Assembly (NCBI RefSeq): GCF_030272615.1
Contig: NC_081415.1
Coordinates: 421,750,757-421,814,756, forward strand
From: Cryptomeria japonica
Lineage: Eukaryota > Streptophyta > Pinopsida > Cupressales > Cupressaceae
DNA length: 64,000 bases
Reading direction: 5' to 3'
The position numbers and the translations under genes are program-made. Shown here in pieces: positions 1 to 10,940 of this stretch. Numbering within the stretch: position 1 is the first letter of the stretch; each line of letters starts with the position of its first letter. A model generated the notes under the pieces. It did not search any database and had not been told where the DNA came from. It saw only the letters and a list, made by a program, of their open reading frames with translations.

Positions 1-299
1 ATTCAGCCCTCCTTGAAGAATCTCCCAGACTTCATTGTTTTTCTTCCAATCCAAGCAAGAAGCTGGTTTAAACCTCTTTTTATTACCCCCCATTTTATCC
101 TTAAATTTCCAATTCTTCCTTATCGCAACTCTGTTCTTTTCTCTACAATCTCTGTGAAAAAACCTAACACTTTTATTGTTGTTATGAAGAGCCACCTAGA
201 ATCCATGCCAAGTAAATATGATATGAAAAATAAAACAAGCCTCACCGCCATTGTGATCAATCATAGAAAAATGAGGAAAAGACATTAGAAATTGTGATT
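1..299. other. No gene recognised
   Basis: AT-rich sequence without a convincing coding frame. It borders the 3' side of the minus-strand LINE remnant, but no clear oligo-T (the complement of a LINE poly-A tail) marks the element end, so the exact boundary is unresolved. Confidence 0.5.
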
Positions 300-320
300 A
301 GCTAAGACACGTTGCTTCAT

Positions 321-1300
321 CTAGATACGGTCCAGTTCAATCAAAGATTTTGCCTCACACTTGAGATTACTCTCTCCATAAAGGGCAATGATTTTGTTAG
401 AGCGACAAGCCAGGTTGGCAGCCCAGTCAGCACACTTATTGGCTTCCCTATATGCATGTGTGAAAATACACATTTCAGAGGTTTTACTTATATCCTTCGC
501 AATTTTGATGGCATTGTGTATAGACCAAGAGGGAGGGAAAACATTATTCAAGCAGTTAATAATGTTTAAAGAATCGCCTTCAACCCAAACTTTAGTGCAA
601 TTTGAATCTTTAGGAACAACCAACCCATGATAAGCAGCAATGGCCTCAACAACATGATTGGTTTGGTGACCTATAGGAATACATTTGATAGCTTTGCATA
701 TTCCCCCTTCATCTCTTAACACCACACCGCACCCTGCATTACTAGGATTACCCTTGGAAGCGCCATTGAAATTTATTTTCATCCATCCCTGAGGGGGGCA
801 TTCCCATCTCGCCTCTTCTCTAGGATTAGCATGTATGATTTCACTTCCCTTTATTCTCCAATTCTTGAAACTGATGTTATCACCTTGATCTTTGGGATTC
901 ATTATTCCACCAGTAATATAGATGTTCTCCACCATATGTATTTTAATTTTATCAAAAATAATTTGAGCTTTTGATGCCTTATCTCTGAACACTCTATCAT
1001 TTCTCTCTTTCCAGATTCCCCAACAAATATGGGGTAAAGCAAATTTCCATGATAGATTAACTAAATTGTTCTTCGAAGGGTGGAATTGGGAATTGAAGAC
1101 ATCTTGGACAACTTCAAGGAAGACCCATCTGACATTAAAGTTGTCCAGACACCTAGCCCATATATCTGCAGAGAAAAGACAATGGATAAACGTGTGATTA
1201 ATGATTTCCTCATTTTGCATACAAAGATGACAAATACTAGGCAAACAAAAACCTCTAGTTTTGAGATTGTCAGTCGTTAGAATCTTATTTTGAAGAACAA
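321..1300 (-). pseudogene. LINE ORF2 C-terminus: zf-RVT and RNase H domains
   Basis: The translated frame begins with a C-x2-C...H...C cluster (ICHLCMQ...NHTFIHC), typical of the zinc-binding zf-RVT module after the reverse transcriptase of plant LINEs. A type-I RNase H domain (RVT_3-like) follows: KINFNGASKGNP, then VVEAIAA, VEGDS and ANKCADWAAN. In the family these hold the four acidic residues. Three are present (E200, D224, D273 of the 307-residue open frame), but the first Asp is Asn (AAT at 765-767), so the enzyme would be inactive. The open frame has no obvious ATG; it continues from upstream sequence after a frameshift near 1290-1320. RNase H would degrade RNA in RNA/DNA hybrids during target-primed reverse transcription. 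Domain identity is confident; activity is not expected. Confidence 0.85.
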
Positions 1301-2182
1301 TCCAGAAAAAATATTAATTTTGGTAATAAGACCTTTCACCCAAGCCTTAGCCCAACAAGGACTCTCCTGACTAGAATATTGCTGAAAATAAAGAGAGGAA
1401 ACAAAAAATTTACCATCAGCAGTAAGTTTCCAAATAAGCTGGTCCTCGTCATCAACCACCACCATAGAATTGAAAATTTTATTCAGATGCTCAAGAGAAG
1501 GATCCACAGGGGATAAGTCCTTCCACTGATGTAAATTCCAGTAGTCAGCCATAGTAGTACCAAATTTTTCCTTACACTGATCCTGAAACTTACCCCAGTT
1601 AGGATTGTCACGAATGGGAAAGTCTAACAACCAAGTGTCTTCCCAGAATTTAATAAAATTACCCTTCCCAACCTTCCATTTCACTCCATTGAGTATTATG
1701 TCTTTAGTTCTAGTGACATTTTTCTAGATGTTGGAGCCAATCGGAATATCTTCAGCCTTGAGGAAATTGTGAAGGGTCAGGAGCTATCTTTTATACTTAT
1801 TATCCCATATCAATTTCCATTCTCCCTCAGTTTTATTACCTCTCCATATCTTCTTAGCCATGAGAAACTCATTCATATCTCTGATTCTTCTAAGACCAAG
1901 TCCTCCTTTTCTTATAGGTTTTCACACCTTGTCCCATGCAATCAAATTCATTCTCTTCTTTTCCTCAACCCCGGTCCAAAGAAAGGTTCTTTGAATTTTT
2001 TCAATAGCTTTTGTAAACTTAATAGGGATTCTAGAAAGATTGATGGCATATAGAGGGATACTCTGGAGAGTATATTTTAGAATTTGGACCTTTCCCGCTT
2101 GACTGAGCAAAGAGCCTTTCCATATAGCTAACTTCTTATGAACTTTATCCACAAGAGAACCCCAAAAGGTATCAAGTGACAA
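1277..2182 (-). pseudogene. LINE ORF2: reverse transcriptase C-terminal part, frameshifted
   Basis: Two minus-strand blocks match the region just after the RT palm in plant LINEs. The block at 2182-1922 carries KLAIWKGSLLSQAGKVQIL and IQRTFLW, the conserved thumb-region pattern. The block at 1684-1277 carries GNFIKFWEDTWL and the W-K-L-T-x-D-G-K-F stretch before the zinc module. The two blocks and the RNase H piece lie in different frames, so at least two frameshifts have occurred. The catalytic palm (Y/FADD) and the endonuclease are absent: the copy starts near 2,200 and is 5'-truncated, as is usual for LINEs. Confidence 0.8.
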
Positions 2183-2199
2183 ATTTGTTAACCAATCGA

Positions 2200-3980
2200 T
2201 GGTTTACAAAGTTCGTTTGAAGGGGTGAGGCCTTCCTTTGGTGATCCTATTGCGGAGTTACAATATTTAGAAGAGTAGGAGGATGACTAGAAAGTAGTGA
2301 AGGGGAAGAGAAATAAATGATCAAAGGGGGGATCTTGCAACATGCCTCCTCTATCACATACCAAAGATAAATCAAAACTAAAGATGAAATGATGTTCTAT
2401 TTGTTAATGGGTCTTTGCACTTAGGTTCTTTGTATTTATGGGGAGGTGGCTCCCTATCTATAGCCTCAGTTGATTTAGGCCAAGTTCAAAATCTTGATCT
2501 ATTAAAGAAAAACTATTTGACTGATAAAAAATAATAATAACAATAATATTATCATTACCAACATATTTATATTTTTGGCTTTTGAATTATACTTATAGTC
2601 TATCACAAACTTATGAGTTCCTCGAGAGATTATTAACATCTCAAGCAGTGACTCTAAGGAAACCATTCCACCATCGAACATAGTTAACATGTCTTTATTA
2701 GCAATTGACTTGACATTTGTGAATTGGATGATAGTTCATCAAAGCAATTTCAAAGTTTTTCAAACAATATTCTGAAGAATATCATGGGAATATTCAAGAA
2801 GCCAAGCAAATGAGTGAAGATGCACACCATGTGCAAGACTTTAAAATTTAAATGATGCATGATATTGTACAAAAATTTCACATAAGATGTGGGATACTAG
2901 AGGTTTATTGCAATCTCAGTACAAGAAATAAGATATGATGAATATTATGAAATGAGCAATGATTCTAGTCTAAAATATTCATTCCACAACTTCTTGAATG
3001 ACATGTAGTTTGTGATAGCTATCATGACTTCAAATGGCTACAAATAGTCATAATGAAGAATTTTATTGTAAATAAGTATGGTACATGAAATCCAACTAAC
3101 TTATTAGAATTTAGTTGCTTTTTTATGATGTCGAACGAGATTAGTGAAATGATTAACATTGTGTTGAGTGATATACTTTTTGTAGTAAATGTATATGACA
3201 AGGCTTAGCTATTATTTACTACATACATGTTGCACTATCGTTGTACAAATTCTCCCTTACAGTATTAAATTATATATAATATTACTCAATCTAATTTTTG
3301 TGTCCTCTCAATTTGAACATTATGTTGATCAATATTTTTTTTGTAGAAAATGTGTATTGAAGACTTAACTATTATTTATTGTACTTGTTGCACTATTATT
3401 GTACAAATTCTATGACAAAAAGGGCTAACTACCACTAACTCTTAGTAACTCGTCAATCACCTTTTTTTGAATAATCAATCAATTCTCTTTACTATTAAAT
3501 CAAATCAGTTATCATATCAATAAATTTAGTTCAACATAATCATGCAATCAATTCTATGTTATAATTATCTCCATCTATTATGTCTCAACAATCCTCAACC
3601 ATTGATCAATTGTGTTGTCAAATCAATCTTGATCTTCAATTCAAATTCTGAAAATCTATAAATTAAACTTCATTCTCAACCATAAACAACCACAATATTT
3701 GAATTCTCATGCTATCACATTGCAGGAAATGTGCTACGATATTGAGAGTCATCCCACATAATATGAAGAAGGAGAAGAGCAAGGGAGGCACGAGCATCAT
3801 GTTCAACATATGGATTACTTAATTGATTTATGTTTTTTTTGTTATGCTTTGTTGAAATTTGAATGCTTCCTATATTGTTCTTACGATTGGAAATTAGTAA
3901 TAAATCTAAGTTTGTGGTTGCTTTTGTTGGTTTATTGCATGTTCCCCTAATTTTATAGTTGTTACATTAGCCACTAGGCT
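2200..3980. other. Gene-free AT-rich interval
   Basis: No frame with recognisable protein similarity is visible between the LINE remnant and the gypsy pol. Apart from an internal duplication (separate entry) it is AT-rich low-complexity DNA. The 3.7-4.0 kb end may be decayed leader or gag of the next element. Confidence 0.5.
3162..3412 (+). repeat. Diverged direct duplication, ~161 bp period
   Basis: The stretch 3162-3254 recurs, diverged, at 3323-3412. Both copies begin TGTTGA, contain TTTTTTGTAG and CTATTATTTA, and end in TTGCACTAT followed by TTGTACAAATTCT. Divergence is about 20-25 percent by eye, so this is an old tandem duplication. Confidence 0.65.
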
Positions 3981-4429
3981 ATCTCATGATATCTATTTGA
4001 TGGGGGACAACATGCAAATCAATGATTTTCTATTGCCCCAATGGTATAGAATATCGAAGTCATTTAGAGTTGACATGTCATGATTGTCAAGAGTTGATTA
4101 CTAAGATAACAAGACCTTCCTAGGAAGTTGAAATTGACTATGATATAGCTCAAGAGGAAGTGACATGGAGGTAGAAGAGGTGACACCCCAGAGCATGGAA
4201 CAAAACCTTACCAACAAGAAGGAAATTGCTATTGATTAACATATCGAAGTTATGATGGTATTAATTGAGGAACATGACACTTGCACATAGGATAAAACTC
4301 AAGTAGTCACATTGCAATTAAGAGAGGATATTGACCTTGGAAAGAGAAACTCAAAGTTTTCATAGTAGCAAAAAGGTCAACCTAGTCATGCAAAGGAGAG
4401 AAAGATAGAACCATCCAAAGAAGAGACAT

Positions 4430-4830
4430 GGACCCTAAAATTTGATGGCTCAAAGTAAAAACAAGGTAGTGGGGCTGGAGTATAATTGGTTAATCCAAAA
4501 GGAAAAGCATTCCTTTCCTCATATCAACTGCAGTTTAGGTCCACTAATAACGATGTTGAGTATGAAGCACTGGCAATCTAGGCTTTGCTCCAAGGAAATG
4601 AGTAATGTTTTTGAGGGTCCTAGGTGACTAGGAGCTTATCCTTAAACAATTGAGAAGTCAATATATGTTCCACAACAAAAGGTTGGTCGTGTATAGAAAC
4701 TGGGTATGGAATTTGATAGAAGATTTTGATGGTTTCAACATAGAACTCATACCCTGAAAGAGAAATTGCATCTGAAATTCCTTAGTTGTGGTTGCAAGTA
4801 CTTTGGAGTCAATGGTAGAATATAGGCTAA
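4430..4830 (+). pseudogene. Archaeal-type RNase H domain upstream of RT
   Basis: Starting at TGG 4430 the frame reads W-T-L-K-F-D-G-S, a stop, then GSGAG, then LVNPKGKAF and STNNDVEYEAL. After a frame change it reads VLGD, a stop, ELILKQL, then NWVWNLIEDFDGFNIELIP and finally VVVASTL. This is the DGS...NNxAEYEAL...GDS...L-A pattern of the second, archaeal-like RNase H of some plant Ty3/gypsy elements. Catalytic Asp (FDGS), Glu (VEYEAL) and Asp (LGD) are still readable. At least four stops and one frameshift make it non-functional. Confidence 0.78.
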
Positions 4831-5199
4831 GGGAATTTTCAGTAGAGTTGGTTCCCATGCTAGTTATTCCTGTCAATGTCACCAAATTTCAAGTTTTTGA
4901 AGATGATAAGCATATCCTTGTATTCTTAGCCAATGCAAGAGTTTTTAGAGGAAAAATAATTAAAGAAGAGGATGGAGATATATTTGAAGAAGGGGAGGAT
5001 GCATAAGGAGTGTTAAACCTCTACACAAATACTATCCCTGAGGGGATGGTTGTATTGGAAAGGATCTACAACTCTAACCCTAGGATGAAAGAGACAAAAA
5101 CTACTAGCATAGAAGGAGGAGAGTACAAGAAATTCAATCTCAATTAAGATGGTCAAGAGAAAAAATATGTTTATCAAAAAATCTTGTACTCCTTTTGAG

Positions 5200-6480
5200 A
5201 AAGAGAAAATAACTTAAGTGCTCAAGGAGTATGCTAATGTAATAGCTTGAAGATTAAAATATTTGAGGATCTTCGACACTTCCATAATCACCTACACCAT
5301 TCATCTAAAGCTAGATGCTAAATCATTTAGGAAGAAGAAAAGACTAGTAAATCCAATCATACAACCTCTGATTTTCAAGGAAGTCCATAAGCTTTTGATA
5401 GCCAAGATTATCTTTCTTGTTAGACACTCCACATGGGCGGCGAGCCTAGTCCCAGTCTAGAAGAAGAATGGAGAAATAAAGTTATGTGTAGACTTATGAA
5501 ACCTGAATAAAGCATATGAAAAGGATAATTATCCCCTCATGTCATTGGATGAGGTGTTGCAAATAGTGAAAAGATCACAAATTATGTCTTTTCTAGATGG
5601 TTACTCAGGCTACAACCAATTTTTGGTAAGATATGAGGATAGGATGAAAATAACATTCACTAAAAAATAGGGCACTTTTTATTACTGTAGAATGCCATTC
5701 GGCTTGATAAATGTTGGTGATACCTTTTAAAAGCAAAACAATATCACCTTCAAAGAATTGATCGGTAAGTGCATCATAATTTATATGGATGATCTCACCA
5801 TATTTTTTAAGGACAGAAAAGATCACCCCTCCCATTTGTGCAAACTATTTGAATGATGCAGGAAATATGGAATTTCATTAAATTCTAAGAAGTGTGTATT
5901 CAAAGTGTCCAAGAGAAAAATTTTGGCACATGAAATATGTAACAGATGCATCTTTATTGACCCCAATCGAGTGGAGGCATTATTTAAATTATAAATGCTC
6001 AAGAGTAAGAAGGAGATGAGATATTTCTTCGAAAAGATCAACTTTGTCAGAAAATTTATTACAAGCTTTGCAAAGATAATTAAACCACTCAATGAGATGA
6101 TGAAGAAGGAAGAAAAAATAAAATGTAACCAAGAAGCCAAAGATGCATTTTACCATATAAAGTAGTTTATTAATGAAGCACCAGTCTTCGCCAACCTTAA
6201 TTATTCACTGTCATTCCATATATACTCTTTCACATCTCTACATTCATGTGTAGCAATGTTAACATAAAGAAAATAAGGGAATGAGAAGCCAATAGCTTTT
6301 ATGAGTTCACCCTTCAAGAATACAAAAGGTATTACGTCCTGAAGAAGGAGGCTTTTGAGTTGGTGAGAGCAGTTAAGAATTTTAGACATTACATCTTGCA
6401 GGGTAAAGTCTATGCCATGGTACTTGATCAAGCAATCAAATTGATGCTCATGCAAAGTGAGCTAGGTGAGGGTTGGGGGA
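5200..6480 (+). pseudogene. Gypsy reverse transcriptase and connection/RNase H, degenerate
   Basis: The RT entry motif is recognisable (5,260-5,460: DTSIITYTIHLKLDAKSF and SLVPV, then KKNGEIKLCVD). FLDGYSGYNQ and MPFGL follow, and the catalytic box reads Y-M-D-D at 5782-5793. Downstream, LNSKKCVF and a decayed KFI...KPL...EAKDAF connection lead to a RNase H in which the first catalytic Asp region is unrecognisable (reads YSFTSLHS). The YMDD box survives but stops interrupt the frame at several points, for example after LCVDL and TFTKK. The protein copied RNA to cDNA in the parent element. Confidence 0.82.
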
Positions 6481-6689
6481 AATGGATGGTGATTCTATAG
6501 GAGTTTGACCTAGAGATGCAATCTATGAAGCTAGTGAGAGGCCAAGGACTCTCACAAAATCATGACAGAGTCTGGTCTATATATTGATTGCCAGTAGTAC
6601 ATAGTGGAATCATTTATGCAATATCTATGGTATAAATACCTCATCTTCTTATTAATCAACAACAAGTGTCTAGAAGGTTTGAATGCTAC

Positions 6690-7759
6690 TTAGAGGAGGG
6701 CACTTAGACTAAAAAGTGCAAACTACATGTTGAAACAAAAAACCTTATTTCCTAAAAACTATGAAGGTATCTACCTCAGATTCCTCAATCATGTCGAAGC
6801 TAAGCAGATGATTAAAGAGTTTCATGGGAAGTTTGAAATAGGATATGGGTAAGATAATGTAACAACACATAAGATTTTGAAAGTAGGCTATTATTGACCC
6901 CAAATATTTAAAGATTCACATGATCATGTTAGACACTACCATACGTGTCAAACAATGGCCATTAGGGAATGAATTATGGTGATGCCTCTCCAACCTATAT
7001 GTAAACTTAGACCTTTTACTCAATGGGAATTGAATTTTTCTAGTGTTATTAATCATCTCTTCTGCAAGTCATAATTTTTTGCTAATAATGATAGGCTATT
7101 GCACAATATGGATGAAAGCTCAAGCTTGCAAGAATTGCACGATAAAGGTAATGATCAATTTTCTTGAAGAATAGTTGTAACTAGGTTTGGAATGCATTTT
7201 TATTTGGTATGTGATAATCACCTTGCTTTCACTTTTGCACAATCAATGTGATGGTCTTATCAGTATAAAGTTATTTTGAAATTTTTGTCCAATTATTACT
7301 CTTAGGAAAATGAGTTTGCTGAATCAACCAACAAGAAACTTTTAGAGGTTATTAAATGCTTGTTAGAGAAAAACCCAAGGGATTGGAATAACAAACTATA
7401 GTATGCCATTTGGGAAAATAGAACCTAAGTTAAAGCCACCCTATGAACATCCCCATACTACCTCATGTATGGTCAAAACCCAATTTTCCCTATGAGTTTG
7501 CAAATTCTAGTCTTACAATTCATGAAAGAATTTAAAATCAAGGAAGCTAACATAGAGGTCCACTTGCTCAATATTATAAAAATCGATGAGCGGAGAGACA
7601 ATGCTCTACAACACTTTTCCAAACACCAAGTTATTGTCAAATGTTGGTTTGATAAGAGAGCCAAAATTAAAGCCTTTAGAATATCAGACTTGGCCCTTTT
7701 GTGGGACAAGGCTAGATAAAAGAAAGGATATTGTTAGAAGTTTGATAAACTATGGTTAG
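6690..7759 (+). pseudogene. Gypsy integrase, degenerate and 3'-interrupted
   Basis: The zinc-binding region is visible at about 6,780-6,970 (EFHGKFEIGYG...YHTCQTMA); the first Cys of the expected C-x2-C pair reads Tyr. The catalytic core is badly decayed: a QWELNFS segment stands where a D-F motif is expected, and VCDNHLAF marks the second Asp region. The C-terminal part (7,465-7,719, LMYGQNPIFP...RISDLALLWD) is clearest and runs to F-D-K-L-W at about 7,740-7,755, where integrases of this group normally continue with G-P-Y/F. There the sequence switches to an LTR start at 7760. Confidence 0.72.
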
Positions 7760-9762
7760 TGTAGACACCTAAAAATGTCGCATTAATTGCACACTAATTA
7801 TTCGTCCTATTTCATTAAGTAATTCTTTAATTATTTAATTAAGCTAATTATTCTTCTAGACTGACTCAATCATCACATTCAACATTTTTAATTATCGAAT
7901 TTCTATTTTTAATTAATTAATCAGTCCCTATCTCAAATATTAATTAAATATTATTTAATTAATTAATCACGATTTATTCCTTAGTTATATAATCTTTATT
8001 ATTTAATTAATCTCATTTTTAATATTTAAATAATTTCATTTAAATTATTTAAATGAATTAACTTATTCCCCAATTTTCCCCAAATCCGAATTTCAAATAA
8101 TTCCATCTAATTTCATTTCTCTCAAATTCACAATTCCCCAAATGTGGATTTCATCTAAGTCCCTTGCTTGTTTGCTTGTTTGCTTGTTTTCCCTTGTGGG
8201 ACTCTTGTTTGGTCAAATCAAAGTAATGTGATGAGTAGTATACTAGAAGGTGTTAATCTAGGATATTTTCTTGCTGCATTTTAAAACCTTAATGTCCATT
8301 GTTGACCTTTGAAACTTTGGAATACATTCATCTAAGGTAGATTTTAATGGGGCAAGTATGGTTGAGGTTATGATGATTTGAGGATTTGGAGTAATTTGAG
8401 ATATCCTAGAACCATCTACACATTAAGGAACATCAAAGAAAGACCTTGCTATTTGGGAGAATATTACTTTTGCTCAAGTGAAAAATCAAAAACTATACAC
8501 CTTTCATGACGTCCACCATGGTTCCCATCATGATTTTGAGCTTAATTACCCAAGAATTGAGGAAGTGCAAAAATGTGAAGGACTATTAAAGAAAGAGTGA
8601 AACAAGAAAGAATTAACACCACTCAATTCATAAAGGTGATTGAAGTATCTCCACTAAGGCTATAAACATTTGGCTAGCAGTGGAGCAATGCTTGATGGGA
8701 ATCAAAGGTAACACTGTAAAGGCTATAAATGCCTAACTAGCAGTAGAGCTATGTCTAGGATGTCCTTGCATGAAAGGCAAGGTGGTTTAACCTACATGGC
8801 TTAAGTTTGAGGGTTCTTGTCTAACTTCAAGGTTGCATAATGGGGGAATGAATCACTAGCACAGAAATGGGTTTGTCACAATGAAATTCAGATTCATTAG
8901 TTAATCATTGATAATTTAGATGTATTCCTTTAAGACCAACTTTTAATGACAATATCCCAGGGAGCCAAGTTAGAATTGGTTCTAGAGTTATAAAATACTT
9001 AAAGCATATTTCCTAGAGATTCACCGTTTGTTATGCATTTCATACTCATCCCTACATTTTGTTGGACAAAATTTAGGCCGCCTCTTTTTTTCTTTGGTTC
9101 TTCGTTTGCTTTCCCCTCTTTTCCCTAGTTTTCTTTTATTTTTGGTTTTCCTTTGGGGTTTCAGACTCTAAGGAACCTAAGGGTTTTCTTCAATGTTCCT
9201 TTGGAATCCTTGACCCTTGTCTTCCCTTGCTTTTCCTTTATTTTCTTTTTGGATTCCAAACTTCAAGATCTTGAGAGTCACGGGAACATTAAACTCTTGC
9301 GACTCCCAGAACCCAAAACCCAGAACCCTAGATTTATCTTTTCTTTTGTGTAGACCGAAGCTTCAAACTATGGAACCCTGCATAGTGTATTTATTGCACC
9401 AAAAAGGAAAAGATAAAATCCCAACGGATCTCATTTTTGGTTCATCATGCATTCAAAGATCTCTTGCAAACCTGTAGTGACTTGGCTTTCTTAGTGAACC
9501 CATTGTGTGAACTTGTTGATCAATCCAAGCTTTCTTGCTCACAGATTCTTCACCCCAGTGTGCCATCTTATTTTTTTCCATGTTCAGAGGTTGGTTCCTT
9601 CTCCCCCTTTTTCATTTTTAATAATTTTGTTTGTTGTTTTTCTTAATGTTCTTTTTTTTTGTTCAAGTAGGGTTTTTATTTTGCTTAGATCAGGAATAAG
9701 TTGACCTCTTCTCAACATTGATCCTCAAATCATCAATTTGTGCCTTATTTTTACCGTCTACA
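7760..9762 (+). mobile_element. Long LTR of TGTAGACACC family (~2.0 kb)
   Basis: It begins TGTAGACACCTAAAAATGTC at 7760, the same start as the solo LTR at 46,393-47,124 (read on its minus strand), and probably ends ...TTACCGTCTACA at 9762, similar to that LTR's ...CACCATATACA. The 5' part is rich in TTAATTAA-type palindromic AT sequence (7,790-8,060) and contains three TTGCTTGT units at 8,165-8,190. It may be the 3' LTR of the gypsy copy upstream or a separate insertion into its integrase. Flanking pentamers (GTTAG left, TGACC right) do not match, so the right boundary or insertion history is uncertain. Confidence 0.6.
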
Positions 9763-10940
9763 TGACCTATTTTAACTCAATACCCTCAAATAAAAAAGAG
9801 ATTCAATTGATAAGCTTGTTTCTCATGTTTTCAAGTTGAACCCTGGCTAGTTGAACTACAAAAAAATCAATTTCTAGGGTTTATCTTTGATTTCTCCCCC
9901 TTGCGTAAACCCTAGCTCATCCCTAGTCAAGCTATAAATAACCGAGTGTGAATTACCCTTTCACTTTAAAATTTCAAACTCTAGGTTCTGAGTGACCAAG
10001 TAGGGTATGGACAACAATCCTTTGGGATCTTGGGTTCCCAAAATTTCCTTTTCTTATAAACCTTACAAATCTTCCATTTCAAAATTTTTAACTTTGGGGT
10101 CCCGGGTAAACCTTTACCAACTTAAACCTTCATTATTTAGAACCAAAGTCCCAAAATTCCAAACTCAATACATTGAAATGAGAGAAAAGTGGTATCCTTT
10201 AAAATTCTAGACTTTGGATTACCAAACCAACCCTTGCTAAAATGAACTGTGAGAGACCAAAATACTGAACTCCAAATTCTGAAATCGCCTTGCAAAAGAC
10301 AAACCCTTTAGGATTTTTGATTTTGGGGTTCCCAACAAACCTTTTCCAATTTAGAATTGGCACACCTAACTTCTTGAATCCTAAACATTGAATCCAACTC
10401 TGAAAGATGAAGTCCTTTGGGATTTAGGACTTTGGGGAACCAGTATGGTTGTAACCATTCGAACACTCAATTTCCCAGAACCCCAAACCCTAAAGTTTGA
10501 AGTGGCTTCACAAAAGAAACTTACTTCGAGATCCCAAATTCTGAAGTCACTTAGGAACTTTACATATGACGAACCTAGGATGCCCAAACCCCACAATTCA
10601 TACTTTAACATTAAAATGACATCTACTTCGAGATTCCAGAATCTCAAATACCAAGGACTTATAAACTTCTAAGACTCATATCTTGTGCATACTTGATCCT
10701 TAAACCCCCAAACTTTACTGATAGACATTAAACTTTGGGATCTCAAATATTGGGGTTTCTAGAGCATTGAACTCTACAGATCAAAGGTTTCTTAGAACCC
10801 TGAAACCCAAATTTTGAAGTTCCCAAAATCTTGAAATTATTCAGATTTGCAGAGAAAGTAAATTCTAAGCTGACTAAAGTATTTTCTAGGGATGCTTGAT
10901 GACTATAATTCCACTTTTTTCTTTCGCAAGTATTTCTAGA
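9763..10940 (+). repeat. Self-similar non-coding tract with CCCAAA/TTTGGG words
   Basis: Words such as TTTGGGATCT, GGGGTTCCC, CCCAAATTCTGAAGT and AACCCTAAA recur every 60-100 bases from about 9,960 to 10,860 without an exact period. It looks like a degenerate minisatellite or diverged leader repeats of a retroelement. Frames that happen to be open on both strands here have a biased composition caused by the repeats and are not convincing genes. Confidence 0.4.

Larger units (their letters stand above)
3980..7759 (+). mobile_element. Decayed Ty3/gypsy retrotransposon, pol region
   Basis: Order along the plus strand: a short upstream coding remnant (about 4,050-4,150), an archaeal-type RNase H, a linker, reverse transcriptase, a second RNase H/connection region, and an integrase whose C-terminus stops abruptly at 7,759. 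No 5' LTR, PBS or intact gag is visible upstream. Stops are scattered throughout, often where CAA, CAG, TGG or TCG would give a sensible residue. The order (RNase H before RT) is one met in Tat/Athila-like plant gypsy elements; that assignment is from memory of the family. Confidence 0.8.

Noticed and set aside
9153..9704. Overlapping plus-strand open frames considered as genes
   Set aside because: Phe/Ser/Leu-rich composition follows the T/C-rich leader-like sequence of the LTR; no start context, no family resemblance, and several frames are open simultaneously.
10381..10672. Open frames on both strands at the same place
   Set aside because: Caused by self-similar CCCAAA/TTTGGG sequence that lacks stops in both directions; not evidence for antisense genes.
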